This document shows positions 8,430 through 17,527 of a stretch of DNA of 64,000 nt, piece by piece. Position 1 is the first letter of the stretch. Each line of letters opens with the position of its first letter. The DNA lies in NCBI RefSeq assembly GCF_023914155.1, contig NZ_JAMWYS010000006.1, positions 1-64,000 on the forward strand. The letters are read 5' to 3'. The position numbers and the translations under genes were made by a program. The notes beneath the pieces were generated by a model. The model had not been told where the DNA came from, did no database searches, and saw only the letters and a list, made by a program, of their open reading frames with translations. The DNA comes from Solitalea agri. Lineage in GTDB: Bacteria; Bacteroidota; Bacteroidia; Sphingobacteriales; Sphingobacteriaceae.

Positions 8430-9248
8430 TTAATTTCGACACAAAACCTCAAATAGATTTGGATTTACCGTACCATAATTTGCTGCCAGATGAGCATATA
8501 GTTCTTTCTTTACCGCATTGTTATTGTTAGGATAAAGCTGTTGTAAATTATTGCGAAGCACTCCTAATTCAGAAACAATTTCAGCTTTATCCACTACCAC
8601 AGGAGTAAACTTGGCCACTACTTTTGACTTAGGGCTTCCGCTTGTAACTTCCTGAAAACAAAGCATGGTGCTAACGTAACTATCAGAATTTAAAACGGCC
8701 CCACTTTCATTAATAAAAATCCCCTTATTAAATGCAATAGCATTGCCTTGTGCCGGTAATTTCTTCAAAACAGTTTTGCCATTGATAGAATATTGAATAA
8801 AGAAAAAATTCCCTCCTTTTACTGAATATTGATCATTGATAGGAATCCATTCGTTTTCGACTATTAAGAAATGATCGTCAGTATCGGTTTTAAAATAAGT
8901 CTCTGGATTCACAGTTGGCTCAGCTAAAGAGCGTGTACTTAAATGGTAGGTTCCGGTTGCAGGAACAAGGCTTGATTGCAAAACAGCAAACAACTCTCCT
9001 TTGTTACCTGCCTTTACCGATTGTGCATTTATATCAAATCTGCCTTTTGACGGACTTATACAAGACAACTTTGCAGTTTTATCACCAAACACAAGCTTAT
9101 CTTGTGGATCTAATGCATCTCCAATTTTAACTGCTTTTTTGGTGCGATCTAAAACAATGGTTCCTTTTACGAAAGTGACATAATATTTTTCAACAGGCTT
9201 TGCAACCATTGAAATCAATAATAAAATAGTAAGTAGTTTTCCCATCAT
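8430..9248 (-). CDS. Exported FecR-like hypothetical protein of the caspase locus
   Basis: 272-residue protein, last gene of the CHASE2/caspase operon. A short N-terminal hydrophobic stretch (about residues 3-16) suggests a signal peptide. Residues about 25-75 resemble the FecR/SH3-like beta domain (a VKGTIVLDR start, then GDALDPQDKLVFG, then a polar stretch). The rest is beta-rich with no motif I know. An alternative start 3 nt inside is equally good. It touches the CHASE2 gene by 1 nt, so the two are co-translated. A role as an envelope partner of the CHASE2 protein is inferred from position only. Confidence 0.6.
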   Translation of the reverse strand: MMGKLLTILLLISMVAKPVEKYYVTFVKGTIVLDRTKKAVKIGDALDPQDKLVFGDKTAKLSCISPSKGRFDINAQSVKAGNKGELFAVLQSSLVPATGTYHLSTRSLAEPTVNPETYFKTDTDDHFLIVENEWIPINDQYSVKGGNFFFIQYSINGKTVLKKLPAQGNAIAFNKGIFINESGAVLNSDSYVSTMLCFQEVTSGSPKSKVVAKFTPVVVDKAEIVSELGVLRNNLQQLYPNNNNAVKKELYAHLAANYGTVNPNLFEVLCRN

Positions 9249-10429
9249 TATTTAAAGTTAAAATAAGTTTCACGTATAGCCAGCGCCCATTCCTTGAACT
9301 GGTCTTTAGTCCATTCCACTTGATTAAGCCTTATAGTATATCGAAGAATGGTTATATATATTGTTAATATCAAAACCTGAAGGTGAATATTAAATATTAA
9401 GTAAGATACTATCGATAATACACACAGAAAAGTGGCACATCCTAAAAAAGGCCCTAGCCAATTTATTTTTTTAACCTTTTCAGCATCTTTTTCCGGAAAA
9501 AGCATGAGTCGCGAAAAAATTGTATACCCTATCACTAAGAATACAACCCACCAGTACGTTATAATATGCCAGCCTGATTTTAAAGTAAGGTATACGTTCA
9601 ATAAAATTAGTGTACCGGGAGTTGATCCATAAATTGTACTATGGACATCACTATTAAAATCACCAAGTAATACAATTCGATTCTTTAAAAAATCGTTTAC
9701 AATTACCTCCTCGGGCAGCATAAGAAGCTCTGAAAGATTAACCACGGGATATTCCGCTTGCTCAAAAAGCTCATGGCTACGTATCTGGTAATCAATAATC
9801 GTTGAGTTCAAGTTTAAGTTTCCATTATCGAAATACAGCCCATGCAGCCCCGTGAATTTCCTCCCTGTAGTTTTCTCATAGAGGTAAACAGGAACAGTAG
9901 AAAGCGTGTCATCCTGAAAAAGCTTGAATTTTAGAAATCCTCCGCTCGCCATCCTATAATCAGCAATGGCACAAGGAACATTCAAGTCCAGTTTTTCAAG
10001 CTCCCCTTCATCGTTATGGTGCGTTGGAAAAACCACATTCCTAATCCCGGAAATATTATGTTGAAGCAACCTATCGTTTTCTGATTTCCCCTTTAAAAAC
10101 ACATCACACACAGTAAATTTAACCGACTTCTGATTCCGCTTAAGAATCTCGAAGAACTGCGCAAGCTTTGCTCTGTCGGTAATTACCTCCTTCCCTAAGC
10201 CATCTTCTCTTTGAATTAATGCTTTTTCATAAGCTAAGTTGATAAATAAATAATCCTCTTTAGGTGGATCCTCGTCAATTTTAAAAACCACCCGTTTAAA
10301 AATTGATGCCCACTTAACCAATAACTGTTCATCGCCATAGCTAAAATCAGAGTTTAGCCAAAAGGCAGTTAGTACCAGCAAAACAATGGCATGTCCGAAA
10401 CTGATGAACCATTTTTTCCAATTTTTCAT
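9248..10429 (-). CDS. CHASE2-domain membrane protein without output domain
   Basis: 393 residues: one N-terminal membrane helix (about 13-28), an extracytoplasmic CHASE2 sensory domain (about 35-280), and three C-terminal helices (about 288-306, 325-346, 349-366) ending in a short cytoplasmic tail. CHASE2 hallmarks are ITDRAKLAQFF (83-93), GDFNSDVHST (256-265) and PGTLILLN (271-278). CHASE2 normally feeds kinases or cyclases; here no enzyme domain is attached. The start overlaps the caspase stop by 4 nt (ATGA), so the two are translationally coupled. The likely job is sensing an envelope signal for the exported proteases, which is inference. Confidence 0.75.
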   Translation of the reverse strand: MKNWKKWFISFGHAIVLLVLTAFWLNSDFSYGDEQLLVKWASIFKRVVFKIDEDPPKEDYLFINLAYEKALIQREDGLGKEVITDRAKLAQFFEILKRNQKSVKFTVCDVFLKGKSENDRLLQHNISGIRNVVFPTHHNDEGELEKLDLNVPCAIADYRMASGGFLKFKLFQDDTLSTVPVYLYEKTTGRKFTGLHGLYFDNGNLNLNSTIIDYQIRSHELFEQAEYPVVNLSELLMLPEEVIVNDFLKNRIVLLGDFNSDVHSTIYGSTPGTLILLNVYLTLKSGWHIITYWWVVFLVIGYTIFSRLMLFPEKDAEKVKKINWLGPFLGCATFLCVLSIVSYLIFNIHLQVLILTIYITILRYTIRLNQVEWTKDQFKEWALAIRETYFNFK

Positions 10430-12525
10430 TTCTTCGTAAAAATAAAATCTCCACCCACATGCCCGGCTGCCTCTAAAGTGCCATAACGAGGTTCTGTTTT
10501 CGTTTCAGACATCACCGCTTCAATAATTTGAGTGATGAACATTTTCTGTGCGGTAAGGTATTTATCTTTATTATCCGACAAGGCTTTTACCAGATATTTC
10601 ATAAATACAGATTCATCAGGAACTTCCGTATCGTTACCTGATGTAATGGCCACGCGACTGATCTTTTGACCTAGTTCCTTTACTGCTGCAGGTGCATCAG
10701 CACCAATGCTTCGTGTCTTGAATACTGAGCCTGAAAAACACGCATCAGTAATCAACAATGTATGGCGGCTAGGAAGTACGGAAATCATAGTTAAAACCTC
10801 TTTGTTCGGCAGCCAAGTATTTACATCATTTCGCATGGCATCTGTCAATAACCAGTATCCTTTCTTCTCTTTATCCACCCAAATACCATGGCCGGCATAG
10901 AAAATGATCAAGTTGTCTTCTGGTTGAATGATCTCAGATAACATCAAAAACTGTTTCTTGAAATTAGATCGCTCCGGGTTAAACAGCGTAATAATGTTTT
11001 CTTCAGTAAAATTATAACTGTTTTTGAGGATCAATTTTAATTTAACAGCATCCGAAATGGGGTTTTCAAGAGATGGAATTGAACTGTCATCATAATTTTG
11101 ACTTGCAATTAAAACAGCGAAATTTCTTCCTATCTTTTCTTGCACTGGTATGATATCATTAACTGCAATAGGATTTATTGGATTTACTGATTTTTCAAAA
11201 TCAAAGATAAATTGGGCCGTATTGCCGGCCATATCAGTTGCCGCAATCATTATTTTGGATGAACCATCTTTTAAAGCAACGTTTCCCCAAAAACTTCCAG
11301 CTTCTTGTGAATACACAGCTTGCCCGTTAATGGACACCGCTTTTAAACCAGACGGATCTATAGCGGTACCTTTTACCATGATATCACTTCCAGAAACAGT
11401 TACCTTTAACCCTCTACTTACAGAAGGCTCCGTCACTGTAATTACTGGAGGAGTTTTATCAGCCTTTCGATCCTGCACCATCCTTCCCTCTAATTTTGCA
11501 ATTCCATTTAAAGCTGGTTCATAATCGGGATTATACGTTAAAGCCGCATCATAGTCCTTTCGCGCCTGAATCAAATCACCTATGGCAAGATATGCTTCTG
11601 CCCTTTTAGTATAGTGCTTATATTTTCCTACAGGCTCTATCCTATGATATAAAAACATTTTACCTTGTATTGCCTTGCTGAAACGATCAATTGCTCCCAA
11701 ATAATCCTTTTTATTAAGTGCGATTAATCCATAAACATATTGAAAATCATCCTCTCCAAGTAGAATACTTCTTTTCGCATTGTCAATAGCGGCCAGCGCT
11801 TTCTCATTTTCTCCCATATAGGCAAAAACAGTTGGTAATAAACTATTAGCAACCGTTTTTGAAGTCATAAAACCACCGTTCACTTGTACATCTTCAATCC
11901 TTTTAAGTGCTTTTTCATAGTCTTTATTCAACAGATTGAGATATACAAAACTTAAAAACTCGCCGTAATCAGCATTTTTTATACTTGCAGCCTTTTCATG
12001 AAGCTTAATGAGCGCTTCTTTATTGTCAAGGGCAAAGGCCGTTTCAGCAGCTGAAGTATAAATAGGTAGAAAAAGATTACGCTCTGATAGTCCGATCCTA
12101 TCACCCAGCGCTTCCATAAACTGAAGAGTTGAAGCTAGCCCAACCTCCGGATCTCCTTTTTTAAAGTTGTTATCTATCTTTTGATAATAATACAAATTCA
12201 ATGACTGACGGGCCGTTAATTGGTTCCCCTTTAGGTTTTCTGTTTGATCTTTAATGACAATATCAAAAACAGAATTTGCTCCTTTTATATCACCTATTTC
12301 AAATTTCTTATTCCCTAATTCGGATAAATAAAGCGTATTTCCATTATTAGCATATGCTTTTCTATAAAACTTTTCAGCTTCTGTATAATCTCCATTCTTC
12401 CATAATTTTTGAGCTTCCCTATAGTTTTTATAATCCCCATTAGAAGCCCCTAAACCACCATACAGCTGTGAATAGACAAACGAAACAGGCAATAATAGTA
12501 ATAGAGTAAAAAATATTTTCTTCAT
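10426..12525 (-). CDS. Exported TPR-caspase (peptidase C14) protein
   Basis: 699 residues. A signal peptide ends near YSQ at 18-20. TPR-like helical repeats fill about 30-345, with clear units at 37-65, 235-285 and 305-340. A beta/Ig-like bridge follows (about 358-445), then a caspase-fold domain (about 462-699). The catalytic dyad is intact: His546 in YAGHG and Cys596 in DACFSG. Bacterial orthocaspases cleave after Arg or Lys, often on activation. Export to the periplasm is unusual for this class. It overlaps the CHASE2 gene by 4 nt and lies 133 nt below the papain-like gene. The last 21 codons recur as a relic in that gap. Confidence 0.88.
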   Translation of the reverse strand: MKKIFFTLLLLLPVSFVYSQLYGGLGASNGDYKNYREAQKLWKNGDYTEAEKFYRKAYANNGNTLYLSELGNKKFEIGDIKGANSVFDIVIKDQTENLKGNQLTARQSLNLYYYQKIDNNFKKGDPEVGLASTLQFMEALGDRIGLSERNLFLPIYTSAAETAFALDNKEALIKLHEKAASIKNADYGEFLSFVYLNLLNKDYEKALKRIEDVQVNGGFMTSKTVANSLLPTVFAYMGENEKALAAIDNAKRSILLGEDDFQYVYGLIALNKKDYLGAIDRFSKAIQGKMFLYHRIEPVGKYKHYTKRAEAYLAIGDLIQARKDYDAALTYNPDYEPALNGIAKLEGRMVQDRKADKTPPVITVTEPSVSRGLKVTVSGSDIMVKGTAIDPSGLKAVSINGQAVYSQEAGSFWGNVALKDGSSKIMIAATDMAGNTAQFIFDFEKSVNPINPIAVNDIIPVQEKIGRNFAVLIASQNYDDSSIPSLENPISDAVKLKLILKNSYNFTEENIITLFNPERSNFKKQFLMLSEIIQPEDNLIIFYAGHGIWVDKEKKGYWLLTDAMRNDVNTWLPNKEVLTMISVLPSRHTLLITDACFSGSVFKTRSIGADAPAAVKELGQKISRVAITSGNDTEVPDESVFMKYLVKALSDNKDKYLTAQKMFITQIIEAVMSETKTEPRYGTLEAAGHVGGDFIFTKK

Positions 12526-12537
12526 ACATTTTGTAGT

Positions 12538-12603
12538 TTACTTCTTCATAAAAATAAAATCTCCAGCCATGTGTTCGGCTAACTCAAGCGTACCGTAACG
12601 AGT
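12538..12603 (-). pseudogene. 3' relic of a second caspase gene
   Basis: Between the papain-like and caspase genes the minus strand encodes TRYGTLELAEHMAGDFIFMK plus a final Lys and stop. This aligns with the last residues of the adjacent caspase (PRYGTLEAAGHVGGDFIFTK). About 14 of 21 residues match, the stop is in the same place, and no start codon or upstream caspase domain remains in the open frame, which continues only to a stop inside the end of the papain-like gene. It is best read as the tail of a deleted tandem caspase copy. Confidence 0.75.
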
Positions 12604-12658
12604 ATAAATGATAAGGGTAGTCCATTTTTCATGCCCAGAGTTTAATTTTTCAGGATTA

Positions 12659-14098
12659 TTATTTATGTTCCAACTCTACCATCATGGCTACCACTTGCTT
12701 GCCTTTACTGAACCCTTTAAATGCTAGCTTATCTTTAGAAAATTGAATATTCTTAGGGTCTACCAATTTATCTCCGATCACTTTAAATATTCTTTCACTA
12801 AAAGACCCTTGTTGAATGCTTATCTTTTGAATCAAATCGTTAATGTTCAATTCCTCCCTACTATACAAAACACATAAGAAATCCGTTCCTGGTCGATTGT
12901 CAAATTCTATAAAATGATCTTCATCCGGTATAGCTACATCATTTCTTTTGTCAGTTAAAGCTGCACTAATATTGTCTTCATAGGGAAATATTTTCGTTAT
13001 TTCATTACTTAGATCGGTACTGAAAGCGTATACAAAGGCTGGCTCATTGTTGGATATGTAAATTCTGAACCGGGTGCCAGAGGTATAAGGTTCAGCGATT
13101 CGATAAAGGGTTAAAGGTCCGGCAGCTGGTTTTGCAGGTACAACAGTTAAGCCGCGGCTAGAAACATAAAGGTTCGCAGGCATTTCCTGCCCTGAAGCCA
13201 ACACAAATTTCAATGCTCCGGAAAGGTCCGCTACTTCCGGCTTTGGTTGTGGTAGGTCTACCAATTCGAAAGCGTATTTGGTGTATTTGGCAAAGTCCTG
13301 ATACCTGATCCATACATAACCTTCGTTGGCCCAGGTTTTACCCCAGCTGTTTTGAACTTCTACTGCTCCTCCAAACTTTTCATCATCATAGCCTACTATG
13401 CACATGGCATGGCCGCCATATTTAGTCCAATCGGCTTCTTCTCTAGGATTCCACACTTCGCCACAATAGTTAAACGAAGTAGGACAAAGCATTCCAATTA
13501 TTACGGGTTTCTTTTCTGAGATCGATTTTTTTACACCTTGAATTTTTTGTTGATCGGTAGCATTTACATCAAATAATGTTAAATAGTCGTTTATTCTTGA
13601 TTGAAACGCAGTTGTTAATTGGCTTTCGGTAACGGAAGGGATGCAACTTGCTGAAATCTCATTATAGGGTAGCGCACCTTTTTCTTTCAATAGCAATAGT
13701 GCCGTATTTAGATAGGCTCCTCCTTTACATAGATTATCATCAGGTTTTAACAGTCGGAATAAAAAAGCAGGTGAAAAAGCATGACGAGTAATTTCTTCCT
13801 TTTGCGTCCAATTGTTTTTTATGGCTTCTACAATTGTTTTAGCACAATAAGCTGATGCCCAAGCAGCACACGTTCCGTAATTACCCTGATTACCCGGATT
13901 GGGCGCATACGACTTAAGAGAGGCTGAATTAGGAACCACCTCAAGTCCACGTGTTAATTTGGCTTTACGGGGAGTTTTAGCATAAGAATCGTCATCAAAA
14001 TCCAATCCTGTTGGAAATTTGTCCTGAGAAAAAGCATTTAAATGACTGAGAGAGGTAATTAATAGAAAGCAAATACAACGCAATAAGATGCCGGGCAT
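12659..14098 (-). CDS. Exported papain-like (C1A) cysteine protease with DUF4384-like tail
   Basis: 479 residues. A signal peptide (about 1-25, ending NAFSQ) precedes a C1A protease domain (about 45-285). The triad is visible: Cys77 in GNYGTCAAW with Gln71 as oxyanion residue, His230 in GGHAMC, and Asn250 in QNSWG. No long propeptide is present. Residues about 290-475 look like DUF4384, a beta domain often coupled to proteases and kinases. It is upstream of the TPR-caspase and CHASE2 genes on the same strand, so probably one functional unit of exported cysteine proteases. A start at residue 1 fits the signal peptide. Confidence 0.87.
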   Translation of the reverse strand: MPGILLRCICFLLITSLSHLNAFSQDKFPTGLDFDDDSYAKTPRKAKLTRGLEVVPNSASLKSYAPNPGNQGNYGTCAAWASAYCAKTIVEAIKNNWTQKEEITRHAFSPAFLFRLLKPDDNLCKGGAYLNTALLLLKEKGALPYNEISASCIPSVTESQLTTAFQSRINDYLTLFDVNATDQQKIQGVKKSISEKKPVIIGMLCPTSFNYCGEVWNPREEADWTKYGGHAMCIVGYDDEKFGGAVEVQNSWGKTWANEGYVWIRYQDFAKYTKYAFELVDLPQPKPEVADLSGALKFVLASGQEMPANLYVSSRGLTVVPAKPAAGPLTLYRIAEPYTSGTRFRIYISNNEPAFVYAFSTDLSNEITKIFPYEDNISAALTDKRNDVAIPDEDHFIEFDNRPGTDFLCVLYSREELNINDLIQKISIQQGSFSERIFKVIGDKLVDPKNIQFSKDKLAFKGFSKGKQVVAMMVELEHK

Positions 14099-14362
14099 AT
14101 TTTTTTGTGGATAAATATATCCGAACTAGATTGAGAAAACAATACCTATAATTAGGTAATTTTATCAACAGTGAATATTCAAGAAACATCTTTCGTAAAA
14201 GTATAAATAATTAAAAATTAATTACTTACAATTAGATCAGATAATCTAGGTATCACCTATGAAATCAAACCCATTTTACCAACGGTGAAATACAAACCAA
14301 AGCATTTTGCTACTGTAAATTTAAACCTGCAAAGGATAAAGAGGTTATTGCACAATTGAAGT

Positions 14363-14827
14363 TTAAATAATTTCCATCGCTGTTTCGTTCTTAATTTCTT
14401 TTAAAACAAAACTACTTTGCAAGTTTGCAATATTTGGAATTTGCGACAATTTGTTTACCACAAATGCATGATAATCATTTACATCTTTTACTGCGATCTT
14501 CAATAAATAATCATGGTTACCCGCTAAACACAATACTTCTAATACCTCTTTAAAGGTTTTTATGGTTTGTTCAAAACTCACCAGCGTTTCCATTGATTGC
14601 TGCTTTAAAGTAACCGTACATAATACTAACAAGTGTTTACCTATTTTTTCCCGGTTAACTATAGCTACATATTTCTCTATAAAACCGTCTCGCTTTAACC
14701 TGCTAATTCGCTCATATGTAGGTGAAACACTTAAACCTATGGCCGACGAAACGTCTTTTACGCCTAGCGAAGAATCCTTTTGAAGTAGATTTAAAATGCG
14801 AATGTCAATTGAATCAAGCTTTTCCAT
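14363..14827 (-). CDS. Lrp/AsnC-family transcriptional regulator
   Basis: 154 residues from the ATG at 14827, which gives the usual MxKLDxxDxxIL beginning; an upstream ATG at 14863 adds 12 atypical residues. Helix-turn-helix at about residues 18-50 (SLGVKDVSSAIGLSVSPTYE), then an alpha/beta RAM ligand-binding domain (about 65-145). These octameric regulators sense amino acids. The gene is divergent from the histidine decarboxylase with a 147-nt gap, so it probably controls that gene in response to histidine or a related amino acid. That link is inferred from gene order only. Confidence 0.88.
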   Translation of the reverse strand: MEKLDSIDIRILNLLQKDSSLGVKDVSSAIGLSVSPTYERISRLKRDGFIEKYVAIVNREKIGKHLLVLCTVTLKQQSMETLVSFEQTIKTFKEVLEVLCLAGNHDYLLKIAVKDVNDYHAFVVNKLSQIPNIANLQSSFVLKEIKNETAMEII

Positions 14828-14950
14828 AATCTTTTTTCCTGTTAAGGCCCCAAAACACCTCAAAGTTCAATAATATTTTCTAATAAAATTAGCCAAACAG
14901 AAATATTTACTGATTATATAAATTTCATAGGAGCATTTTTTATATCACTG

Positions 14951-14958
14951 TATTTTTG
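14951..14958 (+). promoter_or_regulatory. Putative -7 box of the histidine decarboxylase gene
   Basis: TATTTTTG matches the Bacteroidota TAnnTTTG element and lies 16 nt upstream of the decarboxylase ATG at 14975. No good TTG -33 element is visible 19-21 nt upstream, which would fit an activator-dependent promoter. Confidence 0.4.
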
Positions 14959-14974
14959 CAGAAGATTAACCTAA

Positions 14975-16138
14975 ATGATTATGAATAACTTACACCCATC
15001 AGATCGCACCCGCTTGCATGATTACATGCAAAAAGCCGTTGAGCGAGGAAAGCATTTTATAGGCTATCCTATTGCCCGCGACTTTGATTACTCTGAATTA
15101 TATCCTCTACTTGAACTTCCATTGAACAACGTTGGCGATCCTCAGGTGGAATCAACATATGATTTAAATTCCCGTTCATTAGAGCAAGAAGTTCTTGAAT
15201 TCTTTGCAGAGTTGTTTAATGCACCTTCGAACAATTGGTGGGGCTATGTTACTAATGGAGGCTCAGAAGGAAATCTGTATGGCTTGTACGTTGCTCGTGA
15301 GCTTTATCCAAATGGAATTGTTTATTATTCTGAATCAACCCACTATAGCGTTCAAAAAAATATTCAGCTGCTGAACTTAAGAAGCATTGTTATTCGCACG
15401 CAGGAAAATGGTGAAATGGACTATGAGGACTTACGTCAGATGTTGCAAATGCACCGTGATCAGCCGGTTATTATGTTAGCCAATATTGGAACCACTATGA
15501 CCGAAGCGAAGGATGATTTAGGGCAAATTCAAAAAATATTAAGAGACCTCGCCATAAAGAACTATTACATCCATTGTGATGCAGCATTGTCAGGTACTTA
15601 TAGTGCTTTATTAAAATTAAATCCGGGGTTTGATTTTACCTACGGTGCAGATAGTATTGCCATCAGTGGTCATAAATTTATTGGTTCTCCTATTCCTTGC
15701 GGATTAGTGTTGGTGAAAAAGAATTATAAAGAACGTATCGGTCGCACTATTCCTTATATCGGAACTGTTGACACTACAATTACTGGAAGTCGTAACGGAC
15801 ACAGCCCCATTTTTATGTGGTATGCCATTAAAAAAATGGGTAAAAATGGACTTACCCAACGCGCCTTGGCAAGCTTAGCAATGGCCAATTATACGGTCGA
15901 TAAATTAAACTCTATTGGTGTTGAAGCCTGGAGAAATCCGGATGCACTAACAGTGGTATTTCCGCAGCCTTCTTATAAACTTCGTCAGAAGTGGCAAATA
16001 GCGACAGAGAATGGCAAAAGTCACATCATTTGTATGCCTGGTGTAACGCAAGAGCAAATTGATGAGTTTGTAAGTGAACTAGAGGCTGAAATTGCCGAAA
16101 GTAAAGCAAACGCAAATCGTTTGCAACCAGCTATTTAA
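14975..16138 (+). CDS. hdc: Pyridoxal-phosphate histidine decarboxylase
   Basis: 387 residues, close to the roughly 378 of the Gram-negative PLP histidine decarboxylases, which convert histidine to histamine and CO2. The close resemblance to the Morganella-type enzyme is seen in NNVGDP, YVTNGGSEGN (91-100), His123 (ring-stacking), IHCDAALSG with Asp202, and the PLP lysine Lys234 in SGHKFIGSP. The group-II fold also includes aspartate and serine decarboxylases, so specificity needs testing. No histidine/histamine antiporter is nearby. A divergent Lrp regulator lies upstream and a strong terminator follows. Confidence 0.85.
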   Translation: MIMNNLHPSDRTRLHDYMQKAVERGKHFIGYPIARDFDYSELYPLLELPLNNVGDPQVESTYDLNSRSLEQEVLEFFAELFNAPSNNWWGYVTNGGSEGNLYGLYVARELYPNGIVYYSESTHYSVQKNIQLLNLRSIVIRTQENGEMDYEDLRQMLQMHRDQPVIMLANIGTTMTEAKDDLGQIQKILRDLAIKNYYIHCDAALSGTYSALLKLNPGFDFTYGADSIAISGHKFIGSPIPCGLVLVKKNYKERIGRTIPYIGTVDTTITGSRNGHSPIFMWYAIKKMGKNGLTQRALASLAMANYTVDKLNSIGVEAWRNPDALTVVFPQPSYKLRQKWQIATENGKSHIICMPGVTQEQIDEFVSELEAEIAESKANANRLQPAI

Positions 16139-16163
16139 TCTTCATTTTTCATATATCGATTTT

Positions 16164-16200
16164 GGATCGGCTTTGAGTATTCTCTTAGCCGATTTTTTTT
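16164..16200 (+). terminator. Intrinsic terminator of hdc
   Basis: ATCGGCT (16166-16172) pairs with AGCCGAT (16187-16193), followed by eight T. The T run reaches the end of the converging DUF3999 gene. Confidence 0.8.
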
Positions 16201-17527
16201 ATTTATCCTTCATCTCCCTGATCATTTTAAAAGAAATCAAGACCAAGATTCCTACTAATAGAATCAAACCGGTCCAAATCCAGTTTTTACTGGTAAAGAA
16301 AACAGATTCCTTTGTTTCAGCTGCTTTTTCAATCGGCTTAATTTCATCTACCTTTAATGCAGGCAGATTACCGTTGATTTTATCAGTAAAATAGCTGAGA
16401 TCATATTGAGGCGCTGAATTAATAGTGGGATTGCCGAAATTCAAGTTATAATTTTTATCCTTTTCCAGGTAAGCAGTTAAATAATATCGCTGTTGAAAGG
16501 CTTCTATCTGTTTAAAAGCTAAAGGCTGATTATCTTCATTTTCAATAACTAAGTACACTGAGCTTTCTTTAACAGGTTTATCTAAAGTAACTTCTTGTAT
16601 TGCACCAGAAACTAAAGAAAATGAGCTTACAGGTAGGTATTCAATTGTTGATTGCTTTTTATGTCGATGAACTTTATCATTTTTCAAAGCCAAAATAGCT
16701 TCTCTTTTAAAAAATTTAGGTGCAGCAACATCAAATAACAACTTCCTTATAAGAAAAGGTTCTTTAAAAGTTAGTCGTAGAACTGTTTGATGGCTGTTGG
16801 AACTCTTTACTTTAGTTATTACCGGAGATGGAACCTGGTCGTAATCCGAATTATTGATTATCGAAGTATTAAATCTTCCAATATTTTTAATAAACAATGG
16901 AGCACTTAATGAATCATTAATCTCCAATTTATAAAACTGGTAATTAGTGGTTGGAACCGCGATCGTGTAAATCAGTTCCGTTCCTGATTTAGTAAAAGAT
17001 GCTTCCTGCGGATCAAGGCTGATCGAATTATTTACGCTATACCATTGTGTTTTATCATTACTGCCACTTATTGATGCGACTTTCAGTACTGAAGTATTGT
17101 TTACCACAATGCTGAATTCATCCAGCTTAGCGGCATTTTCATTCGCAAATATTACTGATGTAAACTGCTTTGGAGTTTCTGTTTTTTGAATACTATTAAA
17201 CGGCGTTAGTTTAGTTTCGTCGTATGCAAGTGGTTTAGTACGCAAAACATAGGAAACTTCCTTCTCCCCTTCTGTTAATCGTATGTCGAAAAGATCAGGG
17301 CTTTTTGCTTTCGCAATGATTTCGGGCGAAAGCAAAATCTCGTAAAATCCATTTTTATCGACAGGTTTTAAAGAACCTTTCCACTCAAAAGATTGTGCAA
17401 TTGATACCGTTGAACACAGCACGCAAAAAAGAAATAGTAAATAGCTCCTTCTCCACAAAAAAAACTGGCCATTAGGATTCAATTTGAACCTCCCCATTTT
17501 CATCATTATTATTTTCCTGGGATTCAT
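16199..17527 (-). CDS. DUF3999-family envelope protein
   Basis: 442 residues in the longest reading. A signal peptide lies at about 26-45 (LLFLFCVLCSTVSIAQ), then a long beta-rich exported region and one C-terminal membrane helix (about 413-433). This matches DUF3999, a family almost always encoded beside a DUF2339 membrane protein; the function of the pair is unknown. The gene overlaps the end of the DUF2339 gene by 56 nt if the first ATG is used. Starts at residues 8, 9 or 11 (17506, 17503, 17497) also lie inside the overlap and cannot be excluded. Coupling with the partner is clear. Confidence 0.8.
   Translation of the reverse strand: MNPRKIIMMKMGRFKLNPNGQFFLWRRSYLLFLFCVLCSTVSIAQSFEWKGSLKPVDKNGFYEILLSPEIIAKAKSPDLFDIRLTEGEKEVSYVLRTKPLAYDETKLTPFNSIQKTETPKQFTSVIFANENAAKLDEFSIVVNNTSVLKVASISGSNDKTQWYSVNNSISLDPQEASFTKSGTELIYTIAVPTTNYQFYKLEINDSLSAPLFIKNIGRFNTSIINNSDYDQVPSPVITKVKSSNSHQTVLRLTFKEPFLIRKLLFDVAAPKFFKREAILALKNDKVHRHKKQSTIEYLPVSSFSLVSGAIQEVTLDKPVKESSVYLVIENEDNQPLAFKQIEAFQQRYYLTAYLEKDKNYNLNFGNPTINSAPQYDLSYFTDKINGNLPALKVDEIKPIEKAAETKESVFFTSKNWIWTGLILLVGILVLISFKMIREMKDK

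Noticed and set aside
14267-14370. Short plus-strand frame ending FCYCKFKPAKDK and on
   Set aside because: Looks protein-like but has no start codon, is under 35 codons, and overlaps the end of the Lrp gene; too little to call a relic.
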